From Ascoidea rubescens DSM 1968 (taxonomy: Eukaryota; Ascomycota; Saccharomycetes; Ascoideales; Ascoideaceae), in assembly GCF_001661345.1 (NCBI RefSeq), contig NW_017962920.1, positions 372,001 to 436,000 on the forward strand: DNA of 64,000 bases, in the 5' to 3' direction. Shown piece by piece: positions 11,575 to 22,448 of the stretch. The translations under genes and the position numbers were made by a program. The notes beneath the pieces were generated by a model. The model did not search any database and had not been told where the DNA came from. It saw only the letters and a list, made by a program, of their open reading frames with translations. Each line of letters opens with the position of its first letter. The first letter of the stretch is position 1.

Positions 11575-12050
11575 TGTCGTGTTCGCGAACACACCAGCAG
11601 TTCGTCAACCACGTCGGCAAAAACACCAGCCTTTCGGAGCCCTGTCCGAGCTCCCGGCAGCCCTCAAAACACGCTCCAGCGCGCTGGCCGGACGCCTAGC
11701 GAGCGCTGACGGAGAAACTTGAGCTGGTGAACCGCTGGCAGCCGCAGGAGGCCGCAGTGCGAAAGGGGCCCCGTTCGCCAGCCATGTTCGCAGACGCTTT
11801 TTGTCGGTTTCAGTTGATTCTGGCGCTTTTGAAGTTACTGGTTGCTCCAGCCCGAGCTGCCTCTGAGGCTCGGGAAAACAGCGCAGAAAGCCTCGCTTTC
11901 CGCCGTCATCTGGAGAATCGAATTCAGCTGCCAAACGCTGGGAGCGCGTGTAAAACGAGGCTGCATTTCCTTGCTCTCGCAGTAAAACACGCTGCTGATC
12001 GGCGCCGCTCGTTGCCCGGCCCGCGTCTGTTTCACGTGTGCTGAGTCAGC
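11575..12050. other. GC-rich intergenic island
   Basis: About 475 bases rich in G+C, in sharp contrast to the AT-rich surroundings, with many CpG and GCC/CGC triplets. Open frames of about 100 codons exist on both strands (for example 11605-11934 minus and 11727-12044 plus), but they overlap each other and resemble no protein family, as expected from stop-poor GC-rich DNA. It lies in the long upstream region of the TDA11-like gene and just beyond the 3' end of PEX20. It could be a promoter element, a noncoding RNA gene or acquired DNA. Confidence 0.6.
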
Positions 12051-12080
12051 ATTGTGTGTGTGCTTATATAAGCACACGTG
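12033..12080. promoter_or_regulatory. Promoter-like cluster: E-boxes, Gcn4/AP-1 site and palindromic TATA
   Basis: In about 50 bases there are CACGTG (about 12033), GCTGAGTCAGC containing the Gcn4-type TGAGTCA (about 12041-12051), a perfect 20-bp palindrome at 12058-12077 centred on TTATATAA, and a second CACGTG at 12075-12080. The cluster sits 57 bases beyond the PEX20 stop codon, next to the GC-rich island. It looks like a core promoter, but no convincing protein gene starts from it in either direction. Confidence 0.45.
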
Positions 12081-12136
12081 TTTCGGAAGTACGCTTATCA
12101 ACGTTAGCTGTAGTAGCTATATGAGATACTTAATAG

Positions 12137-13306
12137 TCAGAGCATGTCGTCGTCGTGAAGATAGTCCTCGTAGGCTTCTTGCCAGTTGTAGGGAGGAATT
12201 CTTCCCCCATCTTCTTTGCTGGACGAGGCTCGTTGCTTCACGAGATTGGCGCCCTGATATGGCGACTCAAGCACGTCTCCCTCCTTCAAGCTCTTCAATG
12301 GATCTGCCAAATGCCCACCCAATTCCTGCTTAAACCTACTGTCTCGGTCCAAGATATCCACTCCTGTGTCGCTTTCCACCAACTTCTTGCCGTCGTTGCT
12401 CAACTCGATTTTCTTTTCCGAAATCTGCGTCATCAACCTCAAAAAATTGCTTTTTTGAAATTTGTCCTGGTTTTCAATTGACTTGTTCATAGAATCAGCC
12501 ACTAAAGTGGCTGTCTTTGCAAACAAGTTTTTATCGTACTCATTCTTATTCTTTTCTTCGTTTTCTTGATCTCGCTCATTCTTTATTTGATGTTCTTGTA
12601 GTTTTAGTGTCTGTTCCACGTTTGAAAATGCTTTCATGAAAATATCATCCGAAATGCCCATTGGATTTGGGTTTTGCTGGCTTTGATGTCCCATTATAGT
12701 GTCGTTCATCGAATTACTAATTGCATTGTTAAATCTTCCCATATTCAAATTTCGATTTATGTTCATCAGATATGGCGAATAATTATTATAGCTTGTATTG
12801 ATTCCACTAGTAATACTTCCACTCATCGCTTGCTCTTGACTTATTCCCATTTCTTCTCCTTTCATAAATTCTTGATTCCATGAATTAATATTATTATTAT
12901 TATTATTACTAACATTATTAACACTATTGCCATTGATTTGAAGCCTGGAAAACTCATCTTCCCACCCAACATTATCGCCTCTGAAATTCTCTTGAACATT
13001 ATTACTTCCACCAACAATAATACTTTCATTAATCCCATTTCCATGCTCATTTCCATACTCCACTTGATTAAAATTGTTAAAATTATTAAACTCGTTTTGT
13101 AAATTCAAATCTACATTGTTCATAAAATTGGTGTTAAATCTACTGCCATCATTTCCATGAACATCATGAACATCATCAACACCATGGATATTTTCTCCTC
13201 GATTCGTTAGATCGTTTCTTAAACTAAAATCGTTTGATGAAAATGTTGCCAACTTTTGAACTGGATTTGATGGCCCACAAGACCCTCCATCATTAAACAA
13301 CGACAT
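12137..13306 (-). CDS. PEX20: PEX20, Pex7 co-receptor for peroxisomal PTS2 import
   Basis: Cytosolic co-receptor that works with Pex7 to bring PTS2-bearing proteins to the peroxisome, as in Yarrowia, Pichia and filamentous fungi; S. cerevisiae uses Pex18/Pex21 instead. The 389-residue product opens with the Pex20/Pex5-type sequence SCGPSNPVQKLATFSSNDFS. The Cys at residue 10 is the expected ubiquitination site for receptor recycling. Two WxxxF motifs for Pex14/Pex13 binding follow: WEDEF (about 114-118) and WNQEF (about 143-147). The C-terminal region SNFLRLMTQISEKKIELS (about 287-304) matches the Pex7-binding part of Pex20, and WQEAYEDYL lies near the end. There are no TPRs, so it is not Pex5. 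Long Asn-rich linkers fill the rest. The ATG at 13306 places the Cys correctly. Confidence 0.88.
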   Translation of the reverse strand: MSLFNDGGSCGPSNPVQKLATFSSNDFSLRNDLTNRGENIHGVDDVHDVHGNDGSRFNTNFMNNVDLNLQNEFNNFNNFNQVEYGNEHGNGINESIIVGGSNNVQENFRGDNVGWEDEFSRLQINGNSVNNVSNNNNNNINSWNQEFMKGEEMGISQEQAMSGSITSGINTSYNNYSPYLMNINRNLNMGRFNNAISNSMNDTIMGHQSQQNPNPMGISDDIFMKAFSNVEQTLKLQEHQIKNERDQENEEKNKNEYDKNLFAKTATLVADSMNKSIENQDKFQKSNFLRLMTQISEKKIELSNDGKKLVESDTGVDILDRDSRFKQELGGHLADPLKSLKEGDVLESPYQGANLVKQRASSSKEDGGRIPPYNWQEAYEDYLHDDDML

Positions 13307-13641
13307 TATTATTTCTTATATCTCTTATATCTCTTAATCAATACTATTTATTAGAATCCAAATAACTCAAACCTATTTTCAATAGTTTATCAATCATCTA
13401 TATAAATGATTCACAATCTTCCCTTTTTCTCTTTTTCTTCTTTTTCCTCATGTTTCTTTATCTCCTTCGAAAATGTGACACCCTTCTCCTCAAATTTCCA
13501 CTTGCGGAAAAAATCAATTGCTCTTTGCCACATACACAGCCACACTTGCTTCTTTTAGAATCCCCTTTACACTACCACTGAGGAACAAACTTCCTTTCTG
13601 GGAATCCTCCTTATACTAATCCGATATTATTCCCAACCTAC

Positions 13642-13665
13642 AATCCATTTTGAATAAAATGGATT
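13642..13665. repeat. Inverted repeat in PEX20 upstream region
   Basis: AATCCATTTT is followed by a 4-base loop and its exact reverse complement AAAATGGATT. It lies about 340 bases upstream of the PEX20 ATG and about 300 bases beyond the KEL1 stop, so it could be a regulatory dyad or part of the KEL1 terminator. A run of AAAAT units follows at about 13757-13793. Confidence 0.5.
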
Positions 13666-13971
13666 CCAACACTGAAAATTAAAATTAAAATTAATAATTA
13701 ATAACTATCTAACATATAATCAATAAATTAAACAAAACTCAAACACAAAACAGAAATTAAAATAAAATAAAATAAAATAAAATAAAATAAAATTAAAGTA
13801 AAGTATATATGCAACAGTGTAAAAATAAAAAATCCTTATTTTTGCATTTTTCTCTTTTTGTTCTTTTTAGTTTATCTCAAAAATCATTAAAAACTGTCAA
13901 CAAAAAAATAATAAAAATTTTAATAGTTTTAAAAAAAAAAATTATAATAAAAACTAAACAATTTAATAGGT

Positions 13972-16778
13972 TTAATAACCTTCCATAGAGCTTATAAATT
14001 TCTTTTGTAAATCAACAATATTGTTCTTCAATTGATCTCTTTCTTGTTTTATAATAATCAATTCAGCTTTCAAGTCTCTTATCTGCATATTGTAATGCAT
14101 GTCTTTGAGATCTTCATCTTCATCTTCTCCCTCTTCACTATTGTCAATTTCCTTAATATCTTCAAATTTATCACCATTATTCGATATAGACGAGCGAGAA
14201 CCATTAATAAGTGGCGAATTAGTTCTTGATCCACTTCTTCTTATTTTAGACAATCTCATAGTATCCAATTCTTTCTTTAATTGTGCATTAGCTTCTTTTT
14301 GTTTTTGTAATTCGGCTTGTGATATGTCTAACGCTCTTGATGAAATTTTAGCCGAATTTAATGCACCTTTATAGTTCTCTTCAATAATTTTGTAATGATT
14401 GATTTTCAAATTTTCTTCTTTCAATCTAGAAATTTCATCATTTAAGCTTTGAATCTCTTTAACAAGCTTTATATCACTTTCTTCTCTCTCTTTATTTATG
14501 TTGATTAATTCCTCAACTTGTTCTTGTAATGAGTCAATATACCTTTGTTTTTCATCATTACCGACACTGTCAGATTCACTCATGAGTGGTTCTTCAACCA
14601 GACCTTCTTCTCCATTCAATTCCTTATCTTTAGGAATTTTATTTGAAATTTTTCTAATGCTCCATAAATTGATTAGATTTTCAAGTTTACAATCTATACC
14701 GGTCATTTTTTCATCATATTCATTCAAATTGATTTCCTTTGTAGTCCTTGTTTCTTCAAGTTCTTTGGTTAAAGCTTCATTTTTGATTTTCATTTGATTT
14801 AATTCCTCAACTAACTGATCATAATCCTTCAATTTATTTTTAACAATCTCTCTTTGGTCTAATTGAAATTTAATTAGTTCATGCATTTCTTGTAATTCTA
14901 AGAAGTTATTTGCAACTAATGGTTCTAGTTTCGACACTTTATTCTTTAGGTTTTCGTTTTCGTTTTCCAACTTTAGCAAATTATTTTTCAATTCCAAATT
15001 ATTTCTTTTCAAGCTATTTGATTCTTCAAGCGCTTTTAAACTATCCACTTCATTAATGTTCTTAAATTTAATATGGTCTAAATTCGATTCTTCAAGTTTA
15101 TTAATTATTTCAGCCTTTAAACTTAGCTCATTTTGTATCACATTAATCTCAATTTGCTTTTTCTGATTGAAATCATTTTCTTTATCAGTTAACGATTTTT
15201 CATGCTCTTTGATTAAAAGCTGCTTTTCATTTTCCAAGCTTCTTATCTTGTCACTTGCCGTCTTGGCTTGTCCATTCATCTGAACTTGCAATTCATTTAA
15301 TTCGCTTTGTAACGATTCAACAATTTTTCTAAAATTTTCTCTATCGCACTCTAACAATTCCTTTGAATGTTGTTTTTTATAAAATAACATTTTTTCTTCT
15401 GGAGAAATCGGAGAATCAGCCATAATTTCTTTCGGTTTGAATTGAGTTATCCCCGTCGCTGTAGTAGTTGAAGATGGAGGAGTAATGGGCAATATATTCC
15501 TTGAAGCAAATTGTTTTGAAGCATCTTGAATAGTAGTATCACTTACTCCTGAAGTACTTCCAACATTATGAAGTGTTGTTGTCTCTGATATAGCTGATTC
15601 GTGGTCATTGGATCCAAAATTATCGTTAATTGATAATGTATCTATTGCTGGAGATTGATCTTTAGGTATTTCAATTTCCTTTAATTTTTTTCCACGTAAA
15701 GTTAAATCTTCTGCATCACTATCAGACATATCACTAAATCTTTCTGGTGTATCAATTTTTAAATTAGAAAACGATAAATTATCCTTAGGAGCTAAAAGCA
15801 GCTGGACTGGAGGTTGATTAATATGTTTATCAAAGCCCCCATCTTCTAATTTTGGAGTTGTAGCACTCTCTGGAGTGTTTGGTGCTTTGAAAGCTTCAAG
15901 ATGTTCTAATGAATCATGACTTGGGACTAATGTTCCATAACCGGATTTGTTTTTTGATGTATGTGGCTCTGAAGAATACTGATAACCATAAGATTCAACC
16001 ATTTCAGTAGAAGAAGCACTGAGATATGTTGCAAGAAAATCAGATTCATTTCTATTATCTGCTTTTGAAGTGCTTAAGTTGGAGCTTAAAGTTGAATTAT
16101 CACCATCATAACTCTCAAAGGGCTTGGAGAAGGGTACTTTGAATTCTTCGAATTTAGGTTCTTCTAAACCATTTTTTTCCAAAGGTGAGTTTTCTAGAGA
16201 TCTATTATTTTCCTTTATTTTTTCTTCGCTCTTGTGACTATCTACAGTCTCTTTGGAAATTTTTTGGGTATCATCTACTTTATTAATTTGATCATCTTCC
16301 TGCATGTCTTGTGTTTCAGGTTGTTTTTCCTTTAAGGGCAATTTTTCAATTGAAGAGGGTTTTTCCATGGACTCAATGTTATTGACAATTGGACTTTGAG
16401 ATGGAGTTTGGAAATCATCATCGGGAGTTGTGGAAGCTTTGCTTATAGATTTTGACAATGCGTTGGAAGGATTTAAATTTGAAAGTGAATCTTTACTTCC
16501 AAGGTTTAAAATGTTTTCTTGAGGAGCAGGAGTGACTGATAAGCTTTCAACGGTTTCTTCTTTTATAGGAGAAAAGTTGTTTTGCAAACTCAGAAATGAC
16601 CCTTGATTGTTATCAATGGGAACAATAGGCAGAGGAGTAAATGGCAAGTTTTTATTGATACTTGATATTGAGCCATTATTTGAATTTGATCGTCTTCTTG
16701 TATCAGCGTTACTTGAGCTTCTGGTTCTTTTTCCATTAGTTGTTGTATTGGTTTCTAAAGAGTTATAAGAGCCATCAA

Positions 16779-16835
<57 letters not shown>

Positions 16836-19374
16836 CATCAACCAGAGGAATGGGTTGGTTTTGTGGTTGAGTTATTGAAGGGGTTAGTTGTGGGTTTATT
16901 GGAGGCATAGATTGAGAAGATTGATTTGATGTTTTAGAAAATTGGAAGAGATCATCATTCCATAAATTAATGTTTTTATAGTATATTAACCATTCATTAT
17001 AAAGATCTAGATCAAATAGATAAATTAAAACGCCCAGCTTAGCGTTGTGATTCAATTGATCGAAATCGTCAAGATCAGAGCTAGCATAATCTAGCTGGTC
17101 TCCACCCATGATTAGTATTTTGTTTCTCGAGGGGGTTATAACATTGGATGAGATTGCAAATTCTGAAATCTGTTGAGGATTAACTGTGAAATTATTGAAT
17201 TTGTTTGGATTTATTAAAGATGAGGAAGAATTGGATGTCAAGGCAGTTGAGGATTTTAATTTATAATTAATCAAAGAGGTAATTGTATGACCACATCTTA
17301 GTCCTGGATGAAGACTAAAAGGATCGACTTTATGCCAATGCAAGTTATTAAAGTTGAAAATATAAAAGTCACCAAGAATTTCCTCATTGTGGCTCTTTCC
17401 ACCATATACTATCATTAAATTTTTAATTATTGTAGCAGAGTGTTCTTCCATTGGAGGAGGAATGTCACCATTGCAAACATGTTTTTGCCAGATATTTGTT
17501 GTGGGATCATAGCTGTATAGATCATTGGATATGAAGCTATCATTAGAACCACCAAAAACAAACAATTTGTAATCGAATATGACCATTGTATGGTTTGTTA
17601 GTGGAGGAGGAATATCATTTGGGTCATTATTTGCAGGAGAGATGATTTCCCAATGAGAGTTTGGTTTTCTGAATGAGCTTAAGTCGAACATCCACAAATC
17701 GTTGAAGATTTTAGAGTCTAATTGACCACCGAAAAGAAATAGTTTTGACTGATTGCTTGTCTTTGCAATAACGCCAATTGTATGACCATATCTTCCACAG
17801 GGTCTTATGCCAGTTGGGTTGGGAATTGTCCATTTCAAGGAATTGATGTTGAAGAGATACAAATCGTTGTCCAAGTCACCTTCTTCGTTAGTTTGGGTTG
17901 TATCACCACCAAAGACAATAAAGGCGTTACCACAAAGGCAACTGTTATGACCTACTCTTGGAGCAGGAACACCATCAAAGTTTTCAATTGATTGGGCAAA
18001 GAAGGTGTTTGAAGTTAAAGCCCAAATATCGCCAAAGACAGAGCCTTCTCTCAAACCACCCATTATGAAGACGTGGCCTTTATCTGAGATCATGTTTGAA
18101 GCAGTGTGTCTGTAACGAGGAAAGGGAGAGCCAGATAATTTGATTCTTGTCCATGGAGTGAAGGTATCGTAATTTGGGATTTGATTCTGTTGAGTTGGGG
18201 AGTTTAAGACAGGAGCAAAATTTTGGTTAAGTGTTTGGGGGTTGATCAGTGAAGGATTAATTGATTGGGGGTTAACTATTGGAGAACTTATTGTTTGAGG
18301 AAGAGGTGCTGGGGAATTGGCTACTGGAGAGTTGAGAATTTGAGAGTTGAGAATTTGTTGATCATTAGGGGGCATATAGTTGATAACTGGAGATTTCATG
18401 TCCACATTGTTGTTCATGTTGTTCATGTTGTTATTCATATTACTACTGATATTGTTGTTGTTATTGTTGATATAATTATTGTTGGAAGGACTTTGATTTT
18501 GAACAGGGGACCTTTCTACAACTTGATTTAGATTTGGAGGTAACGCAGGGTTGTACAATTTTTGGGATTGAGGATACTGTTGTCTCAGCTGAGGTTGTGG
18601 TTGTGGTTGTGATTGAGGTTGAGGAGACATTGGGTGGTTGTAGTTGTTGTTGAGAGAGTTATATTGACGATTTGAGTATTGTTGTTGGTTATTTGGAGTA
18701 AAGGAGGAATAATTGCTTGGAGGGTTATTTGAGGTTGGTATAAAACTCAGATGATTTGTTCTTTGAGGAGCAATTATTTGGTTGTTATTTATGTTATTTA
18801 TGTTATTTATGTTATTTACGTTGTTATTTATGTCATTATAGTTGATTTGATTTGGGACCGAGTTATTTAGAGGGTTAGTTAATTGAGGTTGAATCTTTTG
18901 TGGTATTTTGGATTGTGCTGGATTGTATTCATTGCTCATTTTTCTTTGTCTTGATGCTGAGGAAGGATTTTGGACATCATTTTGTATATTTTGTATATTT
19001 TGTATATTTGATATATTTTGTATAGTTGGTATAGTTGAAATTTTTGAGTTTTTTGAGTTTTTTGAGTTTTTTGAATTTTTAGAGATATTTGAGTTGTTTG
19101 AGTTATTTGAGTTGTTTGAGTTGTTTGAATTTGACACAGAGTTTTTCCTGCGAGATACAGTATTTCTGATTGGGGAAATTAAAGAGTTTTCATTGGTGTT
19201 GATATTATTTGGGAAAGTATTAATATTAGGAAGATTGTTTAAATTGTTGGATAAATTGCTGGATACATTGTTGGTGTTGGTATTGTTATTATTTGGATTT
19301 GGATGGAAGTAGTGATGAGTTGGGGACGCAATATCTTTATGCTTTTTGTTTTTGCCAAATTTAAAGGGGGCCAT
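13972..19374 (-). CDS. KEL1: KEL1/Tea1-type kelch and coiled-coil polarity protein
   Basis: Cell-end/polarity factor of the Kel1/Kel2/Tea1 family, which acts at sites of polarised growth and in mating and mitotic exit. The ATG at 19374 gives MAPFKFGKNKKHKD, like the yeast Kel1 start; the frame stays open to 19494, but that leader resembles no family member. The product is 1800 residues (yeast Kel1 1164). An Asn/Gln-rich region fills about 1-400. Six kelch blades lie at about 403-790, beginning WTRIKLSGSPFPRYRH and repeating GG, FGG and MGG turns. A run of about 18 Asn (ATT triplets on the plus strand, 16779-16834) and an acidic Ser-rich region follow, then long coiled coils (about 1315-1795). 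The upstream region to the next gene is about 1 kb and contains a GC-rich island. Confidence 0.93.
16779..16834. repeat. Trinucleotide run encoding poly-Asn in KEL1
   Basis: An uninterrupted run of ATT on the plus strand (AAT codons on the minus strand), about 18 units, lies inside the KEL1 coding region between the kelch domain and the Ser-rich region. It is likely length-polymorphic. Confidence 0.9.
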
Positions 19375-19573
19375 TTTGATGTAAAAGAGAGAAAATATTG
19401 GCAAAAAAGAACTAGTGATGGAAGAGTGATGAAATTGTGATAAAAGATGTGAAAAATCAAGGGAAAAGAAAAGAAAAGAAGAAAAAAAAATCAAGGAAGA
19501 GTTTATTAATTATATTACTTGAATAGAGTAAATAGAATAAAGGATCCAGAAATGTAAAACAGATGTTAATGTT

Positions 19574-19609
19574 GATTCTGATTCTGATTCTGATTCTGAT
19601 TTTGATTTT
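19574..19609. repeat. Hexanucleotide repeat upstream of KEL1
   Basis: Five to six units of GATTCT/GATTTT lie about 200 bases upstream of the KEL1 ATG, in the 5' flank or leader. Confidence 0.7.
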
Positions 19610-20194
19610 ATGATTTGTATTGTATATTGAGTAACTGGAAATTGGAAATTGAAAGTGTGAAGTGAAATTTGGATTTTGAGAGCGATATCTAGGGTTCTTA
19701 AATTAGAGCTATTCAGGATACAGGGATAAAACCAAAGACGAGTAACGACAATTTTGAATAGTGATAAATTGGATAATAACAAATAATGACGAGGACAGTA
19801 AGAGTAAAAGCAATGAAAAAGGTGGAAGTGAAAAAATAAAACTGCTGTTGAGGGATGGATATTGGAGATAAACTGATAACCCAATATATATAGGCGAGGT
19901 AGAGCTAGGAGGAATAACAATAACGTCCCTTGGAAATATAAGTTGGTAATGAATTGCTATTCGTGAGAGTGAGGTAGCAGAATCCCAAGTTTAAATCACG
20001 TCAGTGGAACAACCTGAGGTTCAGAAGGATCTCAACAATCGCCAAAGCGAACAATAAGACGAAGCACTGGTTGAAATCAGCTACTCGTTGACAGAGAGAT
20101 TAAAAATAAACAGAGCGAAACCGATTATGCTTTTGGTGATCCACGATTTGTAGGTTTGAGCTGGATATTCCACATGTTCTACTCGAGACAATAA

Positions 20195-20392
20195 CATGAA
20201 ATGAGCCAAAGCCCAACGTTACGCTCAGGGCAGCTCCACAGACCTGGGCAGAAGAGGCAGGCGGCGGGAGGCTGCCAGAGGCGCCAGAGGAAGCACACGC
20301 AGCAAGAGCAGCTCGTCCAGCAGCAGAAGCAGCAGAAGCAGCAGCAGAGGCAGACGAGGGAGCACGCATTCCTGCGCACGTGCACGCATGCA
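20195..20392. other. GC-rich flank with CAG-type repeats
   Basis: A GC-rich stretch continues outward from the GC-rich 3' end of the neighbouring F-box gene into the upstream region of KEL1. It contains imperfect CAG/AAG triplets (AGCAGAAG units, about 20310-20352). Overlapping frames on both strands are not credible genes. Between here and the KEL1 ATG the DNA returns to AT-rich. Confidence 0.5.
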
Positions 20393-22027
20393 CTACGCGT
20401 CAAAACAGACGGCGCCGGCGTTGCGCTCAACGGCCCCGACAATCTGGTCCAACACGCCGTTGGCGCCGGCAACGTCCCAGCCCAACCGCCGTGAGAGACG
20501 GAGCCGCACCAAGCGCGGGAAGCGGAGTTCCAACAAGGCCAACAACAAGTCCTCCGGCCGCACCTTGTTGAACTGGCCCAAGAGCCCGCTCGTAGTGAGG
20601 TGCAACTCCTCCAACACAACGCTGCTTCTGCTGCCGGTGCTGCTTGTGCTGTCGCGCACCATCGCGAGGTTGTAGTCGCTGAAGAGCTCACTTGAGATAA
20701 AGTCGTCGCTGATCTCGAACCTGACGAGGTTCGGACACATCTTGAAAACGTAGTCGAACGTGTTCGCCGATAGCTTCACGTTCGGATAGAACACAGACAA
20801 CTCTCGGATGTTTCTGCCTAACCGGTTGTTGTTCAAGAACCTGTACACCCCAAAGTCCGTGAGACTCGAGCAGAACTTGATGCTCAATTTCTCTATATTG
20901 CTGCTGTTCCCGCCGCTAGCCTCGTGGACATCATTGCCACCTCCCTCGGGATTCAAGTTTTCTAGTATCTCGTCCGTGATTCCTCCGCTAATATACAAGC
21001 TTTCAATTTTTTTAATCTTCAAATACTTCACATCACCATTGTCTTTATTACCATTACCATCCATTTTAATTGAGCTTCGAGGAAACCGCAACTCCTTCAA
21101 ATATTCTAGCCTATTCAAACATGTTATCAACTCATTCAAATTAATAACATCTAGCACCAAACTCAAGTCCAACTTCTTCAATTTCAAGCAATTGCGAAAA
21201 CTTATTACTCCAATATATCCTATTTTCATTTGTGGTAACACCAACTCTCTCAATTCTTTATTACTGTGCTTAATTATTTTTGTTATATTACTGCTTCTAA
21301 TTCCACCACTTAATTTAGTTAGATCCAATTTTTTGATATATTCCCCTCGAGTATTCTTGAACTTTTTTCGTTTCTTTGTTGTATTTTTATTAATATTCTC
21401 CTTTTCATTTGCATTTTGGTTCCCTTCAGTAATCTTACCAGTACCCACCCTTCTCTGCTCCTCATAACCCAATAATGGCGAATCATTAACTGTTATCGAC
21501 TCTATAAACCTCAAAACATTCCCAATGTGCAACTCAGGCTCCTCATATATAGTAGGCAAATATCTGACATAAAAATACTTGGAAAGAAAAAGATATTTGG
21601 TCTTTAATTTAGCCTCCCTTGTATACCATATTATTTTTTCTATAATCTCAATAGGCAATAACAATTCTTTCCTCCCATTTCCATCCATACGCCTCTTCCC
21701 ATACCTATATTGATCCAGTACACTATCTCCCACTGAATGCTTCAAGTAATCCTCCCCATATAATATCACTGACAACACATCGACCTTTTGAAATCCAGAC
21801 ATTGGCCAAATCACCAAGTTTCCCACATATTCTTCCTTTCCACTTTTTCTCCCTTTTTCAACTTCCTCTTCTTTTACAATTTTGAATGGAACTGAATTAT
21901 CTCTCTTTGATTTATCACTGGAATAATTATAAACATAAAAATGCTCTTCATCAACATTCTTAATGATACCACTGGGCCCATATCGCCGGTATGGCACCCT
22001 GTTCCTTAAATGCCTTCGAGTAGCCAC
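20393..22027 (-). CDS. F-box/LRR protein, 5' end uncertain
   Basis: Probable substrate adaptor of an SCF ubiquitin ligase. An F-box-like segment LPIEIIEKIIWYTREAK (about residues 127-143) is followed by leucine-rich repeats (KLKKLDLSLVLDVINLNELI, IEKLSIKFCSSLTDFGVYRF). It may correspond to the yeast F-box protein YDR306C, but I cannot confirm that. The frame opens at a GTG (22027) and has no in-frame ATG until codon 76 (21802), although residues before that look like protein. A paralogous fragment at 26565-26804 joins this frame continuously with an upstream frame that here is separated by a one-base difference and a TGA (22184-21960). So either an upstream exon is spliced on, or the 5' end is damaged. 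The last 130 codons are GC-rich and use no CTG for Leu. Function is inferred from domains only. Confidence 0.62.
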   Translation of the reverse strand: MATRRHLRNRVPYRRYGPSGIIKNVDEEHFYVYNYSSDKSKRDNSVPFKIVKEEEVEKGRKSGKEEYVGNLVIWPMSGFQKVDVLSVILYGEDYLKHSVGDSVLDQYRYGKRRMDGNGRKELLLPIEIIEKIIWYTREAKLKTKYLFLSKYFYVRYLPTIYEEPELHIGNVLRFIESITVNDSPLLGYEEQRRVGTGKITEGNQNANEKENINKNTTKKRKKFKNTRGEYIKKLDLTKLSGGIRSSNITKIIKHSNKELRELVLPQMKIGYIGVISFRNCLKLKKLDLSLVLDVINLNELITCLNRLEYLKELRFPRSSIKMDGNGNKDNGDVKYLKIKKIESLYISGGITDEILENLNPEGGGNDVHEASGGNSSNIEKLSIKFCSSLTDFGVYRFLNNNRLGRNIRELSVFYPNVKLSANTFDYVFKMCPNLVRFEISDDFISSELFSDYNLAMVRDSTSSTGSRSSVVLEELHLTTSGLLGQFNKVRPEDLLLALLELRFPRLVRLRLSRRLGWDVAGANGVLDQIVGAVERNAGAVCFDA

Positions 22028-22184
22028 CTTGGATTGTTATCTTGTTTCTTGGGCTCAGAAACCCCAGATTATAATCTGCAGGAAACATAATTCAACTTCT
22101 TGATTTCCGTCCGGTCCCAGTTTGAATTGTCCAATGTATCACGTATATACCTCGGAACTCCCTTGTAGTCACCTCCGGATTCAT
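21960..22184 (-). other. Upstream segment of the F-box gene, homologous to 26565-26804
   Basis: From an ATG at 22184 one frame reads MNPEVTTREFRG, then a TGA after GRKSRS, then DYNLGF, ITIQGGYSK and IWAQWYH before a TAA. It overlaps the F-box frame by 68 bases. The same frame is recognisable at 26565-26804, with gaps of 6 and 3 bases relative to this copy, which suggests past coding. In the other copy it runs without a break into the sequence matching PSGIIKN of the F-box frame. This may be a first exon or a decayed N-terminus. Confidence 0.4.
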
Positions 22185-22448
22185 TCAATCTTCTTTTTTT
22201 TCGAAATGAAAAAAAAACAAAAAAACTAATTGTATTGATAACTTTTCCATGATTTCAAAACAAATGGTTCAATATAAAAAGAAGTGTGGTTGCTACATCG
22301 TGTTAGGCATTTAAAACTTGATTCAAAACTGGTCCCGTTGGTATTAATCCAAATTGATCGTCATAGCCATATATGATTAACTTTATTTAGCAAATAAAGA
22401 GCTATATAGTTGGCCTGCCTTAGCTGATGAAAGGCTGCGTGGTAGGCT
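22028..22448. other. Intergenic region between membrane-protein gene and F-box gene
   Basis: The first 157 bases are the F-box upstream segment described separately. The remainder is AT-rich with poly-T/poly-A runs (22190-22230) and no further gene. It must contain the 3' end of the 22449-23657 gene. Confidence 0.5.

Noticed and set aside
11605-12044. Open frames of about 100 codons on both strands in the GC island
   Set aside because: They overlap on opposite strands, have arbitrary composition (Ala/Arg/Pro-rich) and no family resemblance; GC-rich DNA is poor in stops.
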